Numbered from the stretch's first letter, positions 49,000 to 60,627 are shown. The stretch is DNA of 64,000 nucleotides from Gnetum montanum (GCA_015680685.1 MNCI01010150.1:285473-349472); one strand, 5' to 3'. Made by a program: numbers and translations. Notes: generated by a model not told the origin, from the sequence alone.

Positions 49000-51290
49000 A
49001 GGTGTGTGTAAGGGTATGCTTAGGTTATTGGGCTAGAAAAAGGGACGTTTCCATGGCTTCACTTCCAATCCACTTAGCTAAGGAGCCAGTTGTAGGTTGA
49101 CAGCCCTTGTAGCATTGCATTGTTGTGGCTGCAGTGGTATATTCCCCTACATAGGTGGAGCAGGTGGTAACTATGTGGGGTGCTTCTAAGTAGGGATGGT
49201 AGGAGAGGATGATGGAGGAGAGTAGAGATGTGGGCCTTCCATCCTTGGTGATGGAGACTATGGTCAAAAAAATTCAAGGGGGTGGTAATAATTTTGAAAG
49301 GTTGTGTGGCTGGAAGAGTCCCGCGGGGAGACTGGTTGCTGAATGCAGTACCCATAGGGATCTGGCTGTCGGTAAGGGTACTGCTACCTTGGGGGTGGCA
49401 TCCCCTATGCCTGTGGATGCTTCCATTGCTAAAAGTATTTGTAAGGTTGCAGTGGCACTCCGGTTGGATAATATCCTTGCTGCTGGTGGAACTGCCTAGG
49501 ATTTCCTTGTGGGTATGGCAACCTTCAGGGTGTTTGCCTCTTTGGTAAGTGAGGATTCAATACATACACCCCAGACTCTTGTAGATGTGACACTACGGGA
49601 CAACACCCCTTAATATTTTCGTATTGGAAGATGTCACACTCATCATCTTCCTCTATATCAGAGTCTGCGATTTTCAAAACACTTTGAAATTTTTTGTCCA
49701 AAGAGTCCCACATCTTGTCAACCTTTGTTGATATTTTAGAGGAAAATTTCTATAGGGGCAAGGTTTTTTGGTTCACCGCTACATCCAATGATGATTCCTC
49801 CTCATCTTCACAAAATTGAACCTCCCTATTTCTGATGGACAAATCCTGATTAAACTCCTTTGCACTCTCCTTTCTAAGTTCCCCTTCTTCTTTAGCCACT
49901 TGCTCAATTCGGCACTACAATTAATGGGCCCTTAGTTCTAATAGTCATCCTTGGGCATACATGCCAAGGGTCTTTCTAGTTTAAAAGCAAAGCCCATCAA
50001 TAATATGGTGAAGTTGTGCCCACTGAGAGTAGCCATGATGAGGGCATCAATACAATAGTGAGTAGTATCTACTCATGGCTACATCTAAGGGTTCATGATT
50101 ACCTTGCTTCCACCCTTGGATTTGGCATCTTAGGTTTGCTACTTTGGATTAGGTTTGATATTTGTCATTGAAGATCTCCAGCATCGTACTCCACTCCTGA
50201 TTAATTTCGATTCCAAAGACCAGTACCAACTTTCCACTTCTTTGCTGAGTGTGCGAGGGAATAGCTTCAGCTTTTGCCAATCATTATCGATGTTTTGTAG
50301 GGTGCAAGCATCATGAAACACTTACAAGTGATTTTGTAGATCACAATTATATCCCCTTTCAAATCTAGGGATATTATTCATGTTGATGTGTTTGATCCAG
50401 CTATCCTTCAAGTTTCTACTAGGTATCCGAACTACCTTTGAGATATGGAGCATGCTTCGAGTAGCCAAAAATGGCTCATCTAAGTCATAGTCCTGCTGAA
50501 AGCCATGATGTCTATGGCAAGTTCGGCTACCTCTCCTTTCTTGATGATGAGGCCCACGTGATTGGTCACGTGCTCCCTCACATTGTTCCCTTCGGTCCCT
50601 ACAACCACCATCACCTTGCTCCTTTCTATCATAGTCTCAATCAAAGTTGGAGCTAGATGAAGGTAGATGGGAGTGAGAGGATGGAGAAGAGGGAGAAAAA
50701 GCATCACCGCCCCAGTGTCGATATCCCCCTCTACTCTGATGATGGACTTGATCTTCATGCCCATCTCTGCTTATGTCATGACCTCTCCTACATGATCCTC
50801 CATCCTCCTAGGGGTCCCAGTCACTTGATTGCTTATTTTGAATAATGGACTAAATGATCTGATGCCCCAGAGGAAGTTCAATCAAATGAGAATTATGAAA
50901 GATAGGTTCCCCATCATCCTACAGCCCTTGCAAGAATAAGGGGTTACTGAACTATTTCCCCTTCATGTGTTCATGTCATTCTACTTGCTTCTGTTCTTGT
51001 ACACATTGGGCCTCAATGGGATTATAGTCCTAGTAGTCATGGTCCTCCATGATGTACTCCACTCTGTTGTCCTGAATGTGGAGTCTGGAAAGATTGTGAA
51101 ATAGCATTCCGAGAGCTGATCGATCAAGTGGTAGTATGATGTTGTCTTCCATGTCCCACCAGCATAGATGCTCATCTTGATGTAGTATAAAGGTGAAGTC
51201 AGGGACATATTCATCTAGATGCGTGTATACCACCTAACATTCTTGTGGCATCAGTGGGTTGGATCCATCTCACCTATGAAAAGAAGACAT
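49000..51290 (-). pseudogene. gag of M3
   Basis: ATG at 51290. Then MVYTHLDEYVPDFTFILHQD (open from 51233), a basic/Asp-rich linker (50760-50480), the capsid core with WQKLKLFPRTL and ESWYWSLE (50321-50139), the end MWDSLDKKFQSVLKI and DECDIFQYENIKGCC (49713-49600), and the Pro/Gln-rich tail to about 49030. Multiple stops and shifts; no zinc knuckle. Confidence 0.75.
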
Positions 51291-51435
51291 GTTGGATGTT
51301 AGATAATTCACTAATTGGTGTACCTTATGTTTTACTTAGGCTACCTAGCATGCATAAATTTTACTATTTTGGGTCCATTCCAATGACGTGAATGATAATT
51401 TTGCTAAGGTTAGATGGTGCATGTAAGACTAATAG

Positions 51436-51453
51436 TCCCTAGCAACAGCGCCA
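51436..51453 (-). promoter_or_regulatory. Primer binding site of M3
   Basis: The minus strand reads TGGCGCTGTTGCTAGGGA: three transitions from the tRNA-Asp complement, the best conserved site of the five found. Confidence 0.8.
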
Positions 51454-51454
51454 A

Positions 51455-52358
51455 TGATGAGTGGCTAGGTACCCTACGCCCAACCATGTGAATCACGGAC
51501 ATTCACACATGACTCGGTCGAATTCTATAGATTGTAAGCACTTTGCATACACCAGACCTAACCAGCAAGACCTTGGGTTAAAATGGTCATTGTCTTCCCA
51601 ACCTCACTTGTGATGTTTTGATTGTGATGGTTAAGTGAGATTGAGGCAAATGATTTTTATGGATTTTTCACTTTATCTTCTAGCGGCTAATTCTTGAAAT
51701 GGAAAGTAAGGAATGGAATATTACATAATCTATAGTTATCCTAATCTATATCTTAACTCTTCCTACCATAAGTATCTGATCCCATCTTCCATGCATATAT
51801 TGAGCATCCCCTAGCCACTACTAGGTTACCAGACATTAAGCGTTACTGGGTTGCCAAGTGTTAGGTTTATGTTCGAGATGGTCATACTTATGGTTTCTAC
51901 AAATTATAAAAGAGTGATGGCAATTAAAATAATAACAATGGAAACTTAAGGAATTATTAAAGCATTGAAATATTAAATTATTAAATGCATCAAATGACTA
52001 AGTCCAATTGCTGTAAGGAATGCTTGAAAAGCTCGTCTTTATTGTCGTTCACACCAATGGGCTCAGGTACATCAACACTCGAATAAAGAGCCAGATACCT
52101 TTCTTACACCTACTATGGGCACCTGGAAAATATTCTAACTCTCATGGAAACAAACTGTAAGAGCTTTGCTACAACTACCAAAAAGGTACCTAAGTGTGGC
52201 GGAAGCCCACTTATTTATAGGCTAAAACAGGCTCTACATAAATGAGGCCACGTCAACGCATGGACGAATGCATCGACGGGGTTGTGTCAACGCAGCTGCA
52301 TATACGGGGCCCCGTATATGCGGCCTACTTGACGCATCGACTATTTTGCACTTCATCA
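51455..52358 (-). repeat. 5' LTR of M3 (904 bp)
   Basis: Edges TGATGAGTGG and TTCATCA. TATAAATA (minus, 52212-52219). U3 dyad CATATACGGGGCCCCGTATATG at 52299-52320. Confidence 0.88.
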
Positions 52359-52363
52359 CCATT

Positions 52364-54004
52364 GTTCATATTTTTACCATTTCTTTGTGTGATCTTATTT
52401 TATTTTTCACCTAATAAGTGTTCATGATGGTGGTATGAATAATATTATATTGATTGCTAATGTTTGGATTTTACCTTTGAAGTATGATGTTGATATTAAG
52501 GTATTGTTCTTTTAATTAATAGGCAATGAGTCCACTTCATTCATACATCCATAAAATCCTATGGTCTCTTTTGGCTTGGAACTGTACAGTCTCTTTTCTC
52601 TAATAAAACTATTAACGAAGTGGTGGCTGAGTATTTCTCAAACTAAAGGACTCAAGGGATGGAAAGGGTGTGACTTCAAGAGGATTCGACGCATTTATAT
52701 TGGATATTCTCTTGAGTTCTTGGATGCTTTTTCTTTGGGTTTTCCACCATTCTAACCATTCATCAAATCACTGGAAGTTAAGTTCATAAAAATAAGTCTT
52801 TGCATGGTGTGGTTCTCACGCAAAAAAAAAAAAACAAACAAACAATGAGAATTCAAAGCACATCCCTTAGACACAATAATGCAATTGGGCTACACGTACT
52901 GGTTATGGCACTAGAAAGACATGTTACCCATGCCTAAAGGTTCCCTCTAACTAAGGCTCTTTCTTGCTTCCTGGTTCTCCATCTCACTCTCCTAGGAATG
53001 GTGGTGACTTTTTGTAGAGGAATTCTTGTTACTTCAAAGGGATAGGCTAGTCAAATGTGTTGATGTGAGGTCACTGAATGAGGATTATTGAGCCTATATT
53101 TGGAATGAGTTCTACTCGATCACATTAACCATGAAACACACAAGGGACTTTACACAATCTTGTTCTTGGGTTTCCATTCCATTCTATCCTCTCCACCTTT
53201 CTTTTCCATTTTTCACCTCATTGCCAGCTTTATCATTAGTCCATACCTTGATTGATGCATCATTTTTCCTTGGTAATTTCTTGTGGTTAATTTTTTAACT
53301 CTTGCTTCCAAATGACATTCCTAGAGCCTATTGACTCTTTGGATTGTCAGTCTGTCAGGGCATCAACGGCATGGACCTGCTTTGGGAAGGACCCACTGGC
53401 ATTTCTTTTTAGTGCACTTGTTAACTTCTTTCCCTTAAAAATTTTCTGCAATCAACAATTTTTGTTTCATCCCCATCCATGACATCCATTTTATGGATGT
53501 TGCCATTGTTACGTTTTTTTCCATCTTTCTTACTCCTCATCTTTTTCCATCCTATCACTACCAANACATTGTGATTTATCTACCCTTGCTCATTTGTGAC
53601 TGTGTTGTGTGTGCATATGACAATCATGCAACAATGGATTGGGCCAGGAGGAAACACTTAGGATGGACCAAAATTGGAACATTTACGAAAGGAGCAAGAT
53701 TGGTGGCACGACTATGGATAACAATGGGAGGTGAAATCTTGGCACCGGTGGCAACATGTCTTCTTCTTTCTCTCTCTCCTTCTCTCCCAGCTGCCAAACA
53801 AAGCCAGATGTCATTTATGTATAGTGTTCACTTGTGTGGTCATGAACACTAATGCTATCATGTACTGTATTGTTGATCCGTATACCGGGCACGTTGAGTC
53901 TGTCACCCTGCTCCACTGTTAATGGTCATTCAGTTAATAATCCCATACCTTCCCAATATTTTGTAAGGAACTCGAGGACGAGTTTTCATTCAGTCATGGG
54001 GGTA
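52364..54004 (+). other. 3' spacer and untranslated end of P3
   Basis: Continues the T-rich spacer interrupted by M3, then an A-rich hairpin module (52800-52870), and a segment shared with P1 (CCCATGCCTAAAGGTT). A G-rich purine tract (53993-54004) directly precedes the LTR. No env-like gene is present. An ORF at 53493-53852 (119 codons, one N at 53565) has no recognised domain and sits where P1 has its internal promoter and gene. Confidence 0.6.
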
Positions 54005-54806
54005 TGATGAATCATGATATTGCATATGCGATATCGGATTGACCATGTGATATCGGATACCCGATATTGTGACCTGTCTCCTTGCCTATAAATAAGAGGC
54101 TCTTGGTTTCCATAGTTAGAAGTTAGTCCCTTAGCCAAACTCTTGCCATTTTTCCCTCCAGAGTTAGAATTATTTCTACATGCCTGCAGTAGGAGTCATA
54201 AAGTGAACAGATCTTTATTCGAGCATTGTGTACTTGAGCACACTTTGTGTACAGCAATAAAGACGAACTTTATGATAAACCTTGCAGCATACAGAATAGA
54301 TTAATTAGTGTTAATTATTATTTAATGCTTTCCTAGTTAATTAATGATTTCTCTCACCTTACAACTCTCTTAGTTAAATACACTTAGTACGACTACTTCA
54401 AGCATGCATGTAGCACTTGGTAACCCAGTAACAATTAGCGTTTGGTAATCCCAACAATGTTGCACCAATTCAAGATGTGTACAACAAGTGGGAATGGTTA
54501 CTGGTGTTAGGAGTACTTAGAACTTAGTTAATAAATAGTTAAATTAGATTAGTTACTTAGTTATTTCTCTCTCCCCTCCTTATTAGTGCAAGATATAAAA
54601 CACATAAAAGCCATAAAAATCATATGCCTCAAGATTACTTAACCATACAACCATGACATACAAGTAAGTTTGGGAAGACAATGATTAATCAACCCATTAT
54701 TGTTCCACAAAGGCGCATAGGCACTTAGTCCTTGGAATTCAACTGGATTGCGCGTGAAACGCTCGTATTCATATGGTTGAGCATAGGGGTACCTCGCTGC
54801 TCATTA
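54005..54806 (+). repeat. 3' LTR of P3 (802 bp)
   Basis: Closely similar to 30150-30967. U3 palindromes GATATCGG and GGATACCCGATAT (54030-54067), TATAAATA at 54087-54094. Ends TCATTA (C to T from TCATCA). Confidence 0.88.
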
Positions 54807-54811
54807 GTGGG

Positions 54812-54983
54812 TCAACATGTATATATAGACTTTATTGTAGAGCTATATCAACGGGGCCTCATAAATGTAGTAAACGCTACATTGATGTGGCCCCATCAAT
54901 GGGGCAACACCAAGTTGATGAGGGCCCATTAATGAGGCCACATCAATGGAGGGCTGTCGATGTAACACTTTGATGCTTCATCA
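54812..54983 (-). repeat. 5' LTR of M1, second part (U3 end)
   Basis: Continues 29414-30149 after P3. CATGTATATATAGAC parallels CATGTATTTATAGAC of the M1 3' LTR (about 15672-15686), and both end TTCATCA. Confidence 0.7.
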
Positions 54984-57042
54984 CTATCCCACCTTTCTTG
55001 TATGATCCTATCGTATAAAGTTATTCCTATTTAATGTGTAATATTTAAGTTAAATACGACTTATTTGAGTTAATCCTGAACATCTAAAAATGGGGATTTC
55101 ATAATTAGTATCATAGACAACCATGATCCAAGACCAAGAAATGGAAACAAGTGAAATGAAAAATTAATATTTTATTATGTATTCAAATAAAAAATCCATT
55201 ACATTGATAGTAGAAATAGTGATAGAAGAACTATGATAATAGAATAACTTCATAAGGATTGGATAAGAAGAAGTAAGGTATTAGGAAGAAGGAATAAGAA
55301 TGAAAAAGTAAACTAAAATTTAGTCTAAATAAGAGCATTAGTTCTCAAGCCTTTAACTCTTAGACATCTCACTCTTCTTGAGTTATGTCCTTGTTCAAAA
55401 GTAGATCATAATGAGAAATACTTCTGCTACCAAATTGATGAACATACTTAGTGGTATCGCATGTAGTCTCTCTAGCATCCTTAGCCTTTTAAAGCTAGTG
55501 TTAAGTAGTTAATTTGAGCATTACATTCAAAAACATCATCTTTTCATTAGTTCTCCTTCCTCTACAAGAAACAAAAAATTAAATCAATAGAAAATAACAA
55601 TGATCGGAAAATCAAAAACATGTGATGGTAAAGCTTCTTAACTTAAGATGATGATTCTATGGCAATGTGTGTAGAAGCTTCAATTAAAGTCATTACTTGT
55701 CGATTTCATTGAAAGTTGCTAGACTTTATCAAAGTCAATATCCAATTGATTGATATCACTAGAGACTACTATAGGATTGATAAAATCAAGAACTCTTGGA
55801 TCAAATTTTCTAATATGGCTAGGCATCACTAGAATTGATGGTGATTAATATCCTTGGATAGAAGCAAAATTTGAATTGGACATCATTGCATTGATAAGCT
55901 TCAAAATCAATATCAACATATTACTAGAAATCATCAGAATCAATATTGGTCAATACATTAAAAAAAAAAGTAAAATCATGATCTAATTGAATTTGAGGTT
56001 GTTTCATTACAATATTGATGGTAAAATATCTCAAATATCATACAAAATATGAATTTAGAAGAGAATGAGTAAAAAGGATTGAGAATAGAGCTAGATCTTA
56101 GTCCAAGATGCTAAAGCAACTCAATTACGACTAAAGAAGTGGATTTGTGTGAATCTCAAACATTTAGGCAAGATAAATCAAACATGATGAAGCACTTCGA
56201 AATAAAGCTATTCCAATTCAATCTTAAATAATGCAAATTATTTAAACCTTCTAAGCTCAACAAGCAATCTTAGATAAGACATCCTCATGAAACTATCAAA
56301 ATGCTTTGTAAACAACAAAGTGCAAGCTCTTATTTGGCTAGTTAAATAGTTGTCAAGAATTGCAAATAATAGAGTTATCAGAAAAGATTTGACAATTTTA
56401 AGATTGAAACATCAAGGAAAAGACTTTAAATAAAATGAAACTATTTAGGTCATCTCAAAATATCAAAGATTTTCTAGACCCTCTAGACTCAAACAAGCAA
56501 TTTTTATAAAGACATTATTATTAAATTGCTTAAGATGCTTTTTGAAAGACAACATAAGCTCTTATATGGCAACCAAATAGAAGTCTAGAATTGCACAAAA
56601 ATAGAGCTCTAAGAGCAATTAGAAAATTCCAAAATTAAATGCTAAGCACAGAACTATCTACACCATTAGCTAAGCAACTAAAACAAAATAAGAAGAAAAG
56701 AACTCACAGAATTTAAACAAAGCAACTAAATTGATGAATTAGCAAGCTATCTTACAAATAATCTTCAATACTTTTTCTTGATCTTCCTTTTGCCCCCAAC
56801 CCCCACCTTATTCTACCCTTGAAGCCTTTTTATAGTGACTTTTGGGTAGTTCTAGTCATCATAAGAGATTAAGGTGAATTACAAGTATCAAGGGAATTTA
56901 CTCAACCACTATAAAAAGTTATTAGAGAAATTCAAGCCATAGTTGGCAAGTGTCCTAGGGATAACTATCCCATGAATAAAAATACTAAATATTTATGTGC
57001 GTACTATGAAATTGAAATGTAATCTGCTGCTTTTTTCAAGGT
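54984..57042. other. AT-rich DNA, nothing recognised
   Basis: Several loosely repeated phrases such as ATCAAGAACT and AATTGATGG (55680-56000), but no coding blocks or termini. Confidence 0.45.
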
Positions 57043-57560
57043 TGCGAATGGGACTCACCGAAGTGGCTAAGAATAGAGACGGTTCCAAAAACGGGAAAAA
57101 CAAGCCTAAGCAAAATATTGGAATACGCCACTTTCTGTGCAAAGGTAAATGGCATTTCTGATGTCACAATGGAGGAGGCAATAATTGATTGATAATATCT
57201 GTATTCCCGACACGGTTTCCATGCGCGGTTCATGCAACTCCTCACCAAGGCCCGCATGCCTGGCTCAGCCCAGAAGCATATGCTCAGGGTCCTGCGTGAA
57301 GAAGAAAATCCTGGTTCATCTGCATCAAATCCTACGTCTGCACAAATGGTTTTTGATGGCCTTGTTTCTACCTTTAATGACTGCGAATCGAGCGCGCTGG
57401 GTTTTGATTACTCATCCACGCTTGCACCGAATCCGGCATGGTCGAAAGCGCCGCTGAGTGTTTCAGATTCACAGAGATTTACAAATTTATTCCCAAAATT
57501 GAAACCTGCAACATGATTCTGAATGGCCTTCTCAGTCGTACTGGGGATGAGCCTTGCTGG
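57043..57560 (+). pseudogene. Pentatricopeptide repeat (PPR) protein fragment
   Basis: The plus strand reads coding-like from 57043 (CEWDSPKWLRIETVPKTGK) to a TGA-TAA pair at about 57190. It continues in the same frame with SRHGFHARFMQLLTKARMPG, then SAQMVFDGLVSTFNDCESSA and LGFDY at 57411. There a frameshift moves the reading to LIHACTESGMVESAAECFRF and KFIPKIETCNMILNGLL (to about 57530). This is the usual start of a plant P-class PPR protein, where the x-DYLI-x-AC-x-x-x-GM-x-x-A and PKI-x-TCN-x-LLNGL helices open the repeat array. Such proteins bind organellar RNA. Two stops, one frameshift and loss of the rest mark a pseudogene or a badly damaged allele. GC content is above the flanks. Confidence 0.65.
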
Positions 57561-57653
57561 GTTACTCTTAGGTCTTTACGACTGCAAGCTGCAGGTAGTG
57601 CCTTGCTGGGTAACTCTTAGGTCTTTACAACTGCAAGCTGCAAGTGCCTTGCT
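57552..57653 (+). repeat. Tandem duplication at the break of the PPR fragment
   Basis: CCTTGCTGGGTTACTCTTAG and its partner start at 57552 and 57601 (49-bp period), with a third partial start at 57647. The PPR reading is lost exactly here. Confidence 0.75.
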
Positions 57654-58195
57654 CTCCACGACTACAGTAACGAGGTAAAAGATGCACAGCAACTCTATCA
57701 TACGTATTATGCGGATACCTGTCTGGGCATGAAGCATAGTGAAAGTGTAACTGCAAAGAGCCATCCAAGCTTTGTTGCGAAAACTGAACAAGAGAAGAAA
57801 GTCACCCTCGTCATTGGATGATGCAAAGACACCTTCTTAGGTTTGTAGGCAATCTTTTAAGTCTTGCCTCTATTTATAGGCATCTGTCAGGATCTGCGAC
57901 CCTTGCAAATCAAACATGCACTTTCCTTGAGATGGAACCATTCTTAAACACATTAGTGATGCATCCTGGAATGCTCATGCTACCTTCCCATGCAGGAGCT
58001 CACTGGTTTTGTGACCTCATAATAGCTATTAGAGTTACCTCTTTGGCAAACAAATGGCTTTTGCATTAAAATTTGCCAAACCGTCTATGTATGTCTGAGA
58101 CCAGGTTCAAGGCTGAAGCGTGCATCAAGGTTAAAACTTAAAATCCAGCTCATATGAGTTGTTTATGTTTGTGTCCCGGGCAAAGTTATTTGTCT
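57654..58195. other. Unassigned DNA
   Basis: Composition stays GC-richer to about 57800. An ORF of 83 codons at 57818-58069 shows no recognisable features. It may be an old intron or downstream part of the PPR locus. Confidence 0.3.
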
Positions 58196-58653
58196 CCTTC
58201 TTGGCTACAATCAATAATTATTCCTTAGAAAATGCCATGCCATGCACTCGTACCAACTTCTCATTGGACTACAACTTAGCATAGGTTGCACCAATCTAAG
58301 AACGGATGATGCACCTTCTTGGCTACAATCAATAATTATTCCTTAGAAAATGCCATGCCATGCACTCGTACCACCTTCTCATTGGACTACAACTTAGCAT
58401 AGGTTGCACCAATCTAAGAACGGATGATGCACCTTCTTGGCTACAATCAATAATTATTTCTTACAAAATGCCATGCCATGCACTCGTACCAACTTCTCAT
58501 TGGACTACAACTTAGCATAGGTTGCACATGATGCACCTTCTTGGCTACAATCAATAATTATTCCTTAGAAAATGCCATGCCATGCACTTGTACCAACTTC
58601 TCATTAGACTACAACTTAGCATAGGTTGCACCAATCTAAGAACGAATGATGCA
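58196..58653. repeat. Four tandem copies of a 118-bp repeat
   Basis: Units start CCTTCTTGGCTACAATCAAT at 58196, 58314, 58432 and 58536. The third lacks 14 bp (CAATCTAAGAACGG). Units 1, 2 and 4 differ by only a few bases, so the array is recent. No coding sense seen. Confidence 0.9.
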
Positions 58654-58659
58654 TGATGA

Positions 58660-60433
58660 TCCATTTGAGAAACCCAACGGAACTGTTCCATTCAATGGCT
58701 GAAATGTGTCAATAATATCTTTAAGCAATTTTCTTCTTGATCTACTTGTATCCTTAAGAATATTTGAAAAGATCTAAATCTTTCATTTTAAACTCTTCCA
58801 TCATGCTTTTCTGGAACTCAATAATTAAATTTATAGAAGTTGAGCAAAATACTAAATCATCTACATATAGAAATATCAAAACATAATGCTTTCCCACATG
58901 CTTGTAGTAGAGTATGGGTTCAAATGAGCATGATTTGTAGTCATCCATTAAGAGATACTTATTTATTCTATAAAACCAAGCTCTAAGGGCATGTTTTAAT
59001 TTATATAAAGCTTTGGAAAGTTTTCATATCTTATCCTGTTCTCCTTTTTTTATAAAGCCTTCAAGTTACTCTATGTAGGCCTTCTCTCTCAAAAATCCAT
59101 TTAGGAATGATGAGTTGACATCCATTTGATGAAGTTGTATTGCATCATGTACAACAATAGAAAGGATGAATTTAATAGTCTTAAATCTAGCAATAGGTGC
59201 AAATATTTCATCATTGTCCACATGCTTCTTTTGCTTAATTTAATTCTTTTCATTGTACTTTGTCTTGAATATTCATTTTTCATCAATTACCTTCTTTCTT
59301 TTTGGTCTTTCAACCAATGTCCAAGTCTAATTTTTTATGATAGCATCATATTCTTTTCTTATTTCTTCTTTCTAAACTTCAAATTTAAGAGCTTCTTGAA
59401 CATTTGTAAGCTCATGGAGAAGGGCTAAATATGCTACATGAGTAATGTCTTGTGATTTTACTTGTGATCTTGTAAATCTTCTTTCATAATTCTAATCTAA
59501 AATCTAATCTTTGGGATGGTTTCTTTCCATTCATGGCTTTGAAGAAATTTCTAATTTTTCTTCATCCTTCTTTGAATTTATCAAGGCCAATTTTGTCTTC
59601 ATCAAAGATGAAATTTCTTGAAATATATCACTTGTTTTCTTGTGGATCATAATATTTGTATCAACTTGCTTTGGAATGATAACCTAGAAAAATGCACTTT
59701 TTTCCTCTATCATTTAGTTGCTTCAACAACTCATTTGGTATTTTGACATAACAAATACATCCAAAAACTTTCATGTGAGATAAGTTTGGAACTTTATCAT
59801 AAAGGAGTTGGTAGGGAACCTTCTCCTTTCTTGAGGCAATGATAAGCCTATTTAGGATATAGGCTGGAACATGTAAAGCTTCATTTCAAAAATGGTGTAG
59901 AAGTACAACATGCATGAGAAGGCACCTAGATATTTCTTGTATAACTTAATTTTTTTTTTCATTTTAACAATGTCATTACTTTTTGGTGAATATCCACAAG
60001 TTGGCTACTTTTCAATTCCATGTTTAATGCAAAATTGCTCAAACTCTTGAGTGAAAAAATTCACCTCATCTATCTAATCTTATGGATTTTATCTTGAGAT
60101 TTAATCTATTTTCTATCAAGCATTTGAAATTTTGAAACCTGCCAAAAATTTCATCTTTGGAATGTAAGGAGTATGTCCACACATACTTGCTATAATCGTC
60201 AATAATTATAAAGAAATATTTACTTCCTCCTTAAGCTAGAGTAGGCATTGGACTTGTCAAATCCATATGAAGAAGCTCAATAAGTCTTTGCTTCCTTTGC
60301 ATTTGAGCATAATGAGGTAGTATCTTTTGCTTTCCTTTGAGGCATATCTTACATACTTTTTATGGTACTTCTAGACATTTGACTCCAATTGCTACTGCAT
60401 TTTTGATTAATTTCTCAATGATGAAATAGGAGG
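58660..60433 (-). pseudogene. Ty1/copia polyprotein remnant (integrase to RT)
   Basis: On the minus strand from 60420: a pre-integrase end (CKICLKGKQKILPHYAQMQR, then LLHMDLTSPMP), the integrase core start KYFFIIIDDYSKYVWTYSLH (about 60200), and the conserved PYQLLYDKVPNLSHMKVFGC with KKCIFLGYHSK at about 59820-59660. RT is present as the open piece 58948-58754 with FLYVDDLVFCS, the copia YVDD catalytic box, and FKMKDLDLFKYS. Stops and gaps between. It is cut at 60434 by P4 sequence, and the 118-bp array lies at its other end. Confidence 0.8.
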
Positions 60434-60627
60434 TGATGAGCGGCGAGGTACCCCTATGCTCAACTATACAAATACAAGCATTTCATGCACAATCTAGTCG
60501 AATTCCATGGATTAAGTGCTTACGCGCCCCTGTGGAACAAGGACAGGTTGATTGATCATTATCTTCTCAAACTTACTTGTATGTCATGAATGTATGGTTA
60601 AGTAAGCTTGAGGCATATGATTTTTAT
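60434..60627 (-). repeat. Partial LTR of P4 (inverted relative to its genes)
   Basis: Matches the reverse complement of the last 195 bp or so of the P3 LTR up to GCATATGATTTTTAT, then stops abruptly. The left edge is a true LTR terminus next to copia sequence. Confidence 0.75.

Larger units (their letters stand above)
39327..52358 (-). mobile_element. M3: full-structure Athila-like element (13.0 kb)
   Basis: LTRs 39327-40232 and 51455-52358 are of near equal length (906 and 904 bp). All modules are in order on the minus strand: primer site, gag, protease, RT, RNase H, integrase, spacer, env-like gene, purine tract. The target duplication in P3 is CCATT (52359-52363); the left flank has CCATA, but another copy in the adjoining array keeps CCATT (just before the LTR start at 38091). 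Catalytic changes and stops show it is dead. Confidence 0.88.
30150..54806 (+). mobile_element. P3: Athila-like element with M3 inserted in it
   Basis: LTRs at 30150-30967 and 54005-54806. A perfect 5-bp target duplication GTGGG (30145-30149 and 54807-54811) lies within the M1 LTR. Order: LTR, primer site, gag, protease, RT/RNase H, integrase, spacer, (M3), spacer, purine tract, LTR. The env-like gene is missing. All ORFs are broken by stops, mostly UAG. Confidence 0.88.
14908..54983 (-). mobile_element. M1: outer Tat/Athila-like element, split by two nested elements
   Basis: M1 is a minus-strand element. Its 3' LTR is at the left (14908-15792) and its 5' LTR at the right (29414-30149 continuing at 54812-54983). 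The two LTRs share long stretches, for example the block GTGTTACT...GATTACCAAGCA. Inside remain the 3' end of an env-like gene, an inverted integrase-spacer piece, and gag interrupted by P1. RT and protease are missing. Candidate target duplications (CTACT at 14903, CTATC at 54984) agree at only 3 of 5 bases, so the pairing of the ends rests on LTR similarity and the nesting geometry. Confidence 0.7.

Noticed and set aside
53731-53922. Second ORF overlapping 53493-53852
   Set aside because: Shifted-frame shadow of the same stretch.
14903-54988. Target duplication of M1 (CTACT and CTATC)
   Set aside because: Only 3 of 5 bases agree; the pairing of M1's ends is kept on LTR similarity alone.
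57818-58069. 83-codon plus ORF as a gene
   Set aside because: No domain, no context and codon content not distinct from chance.
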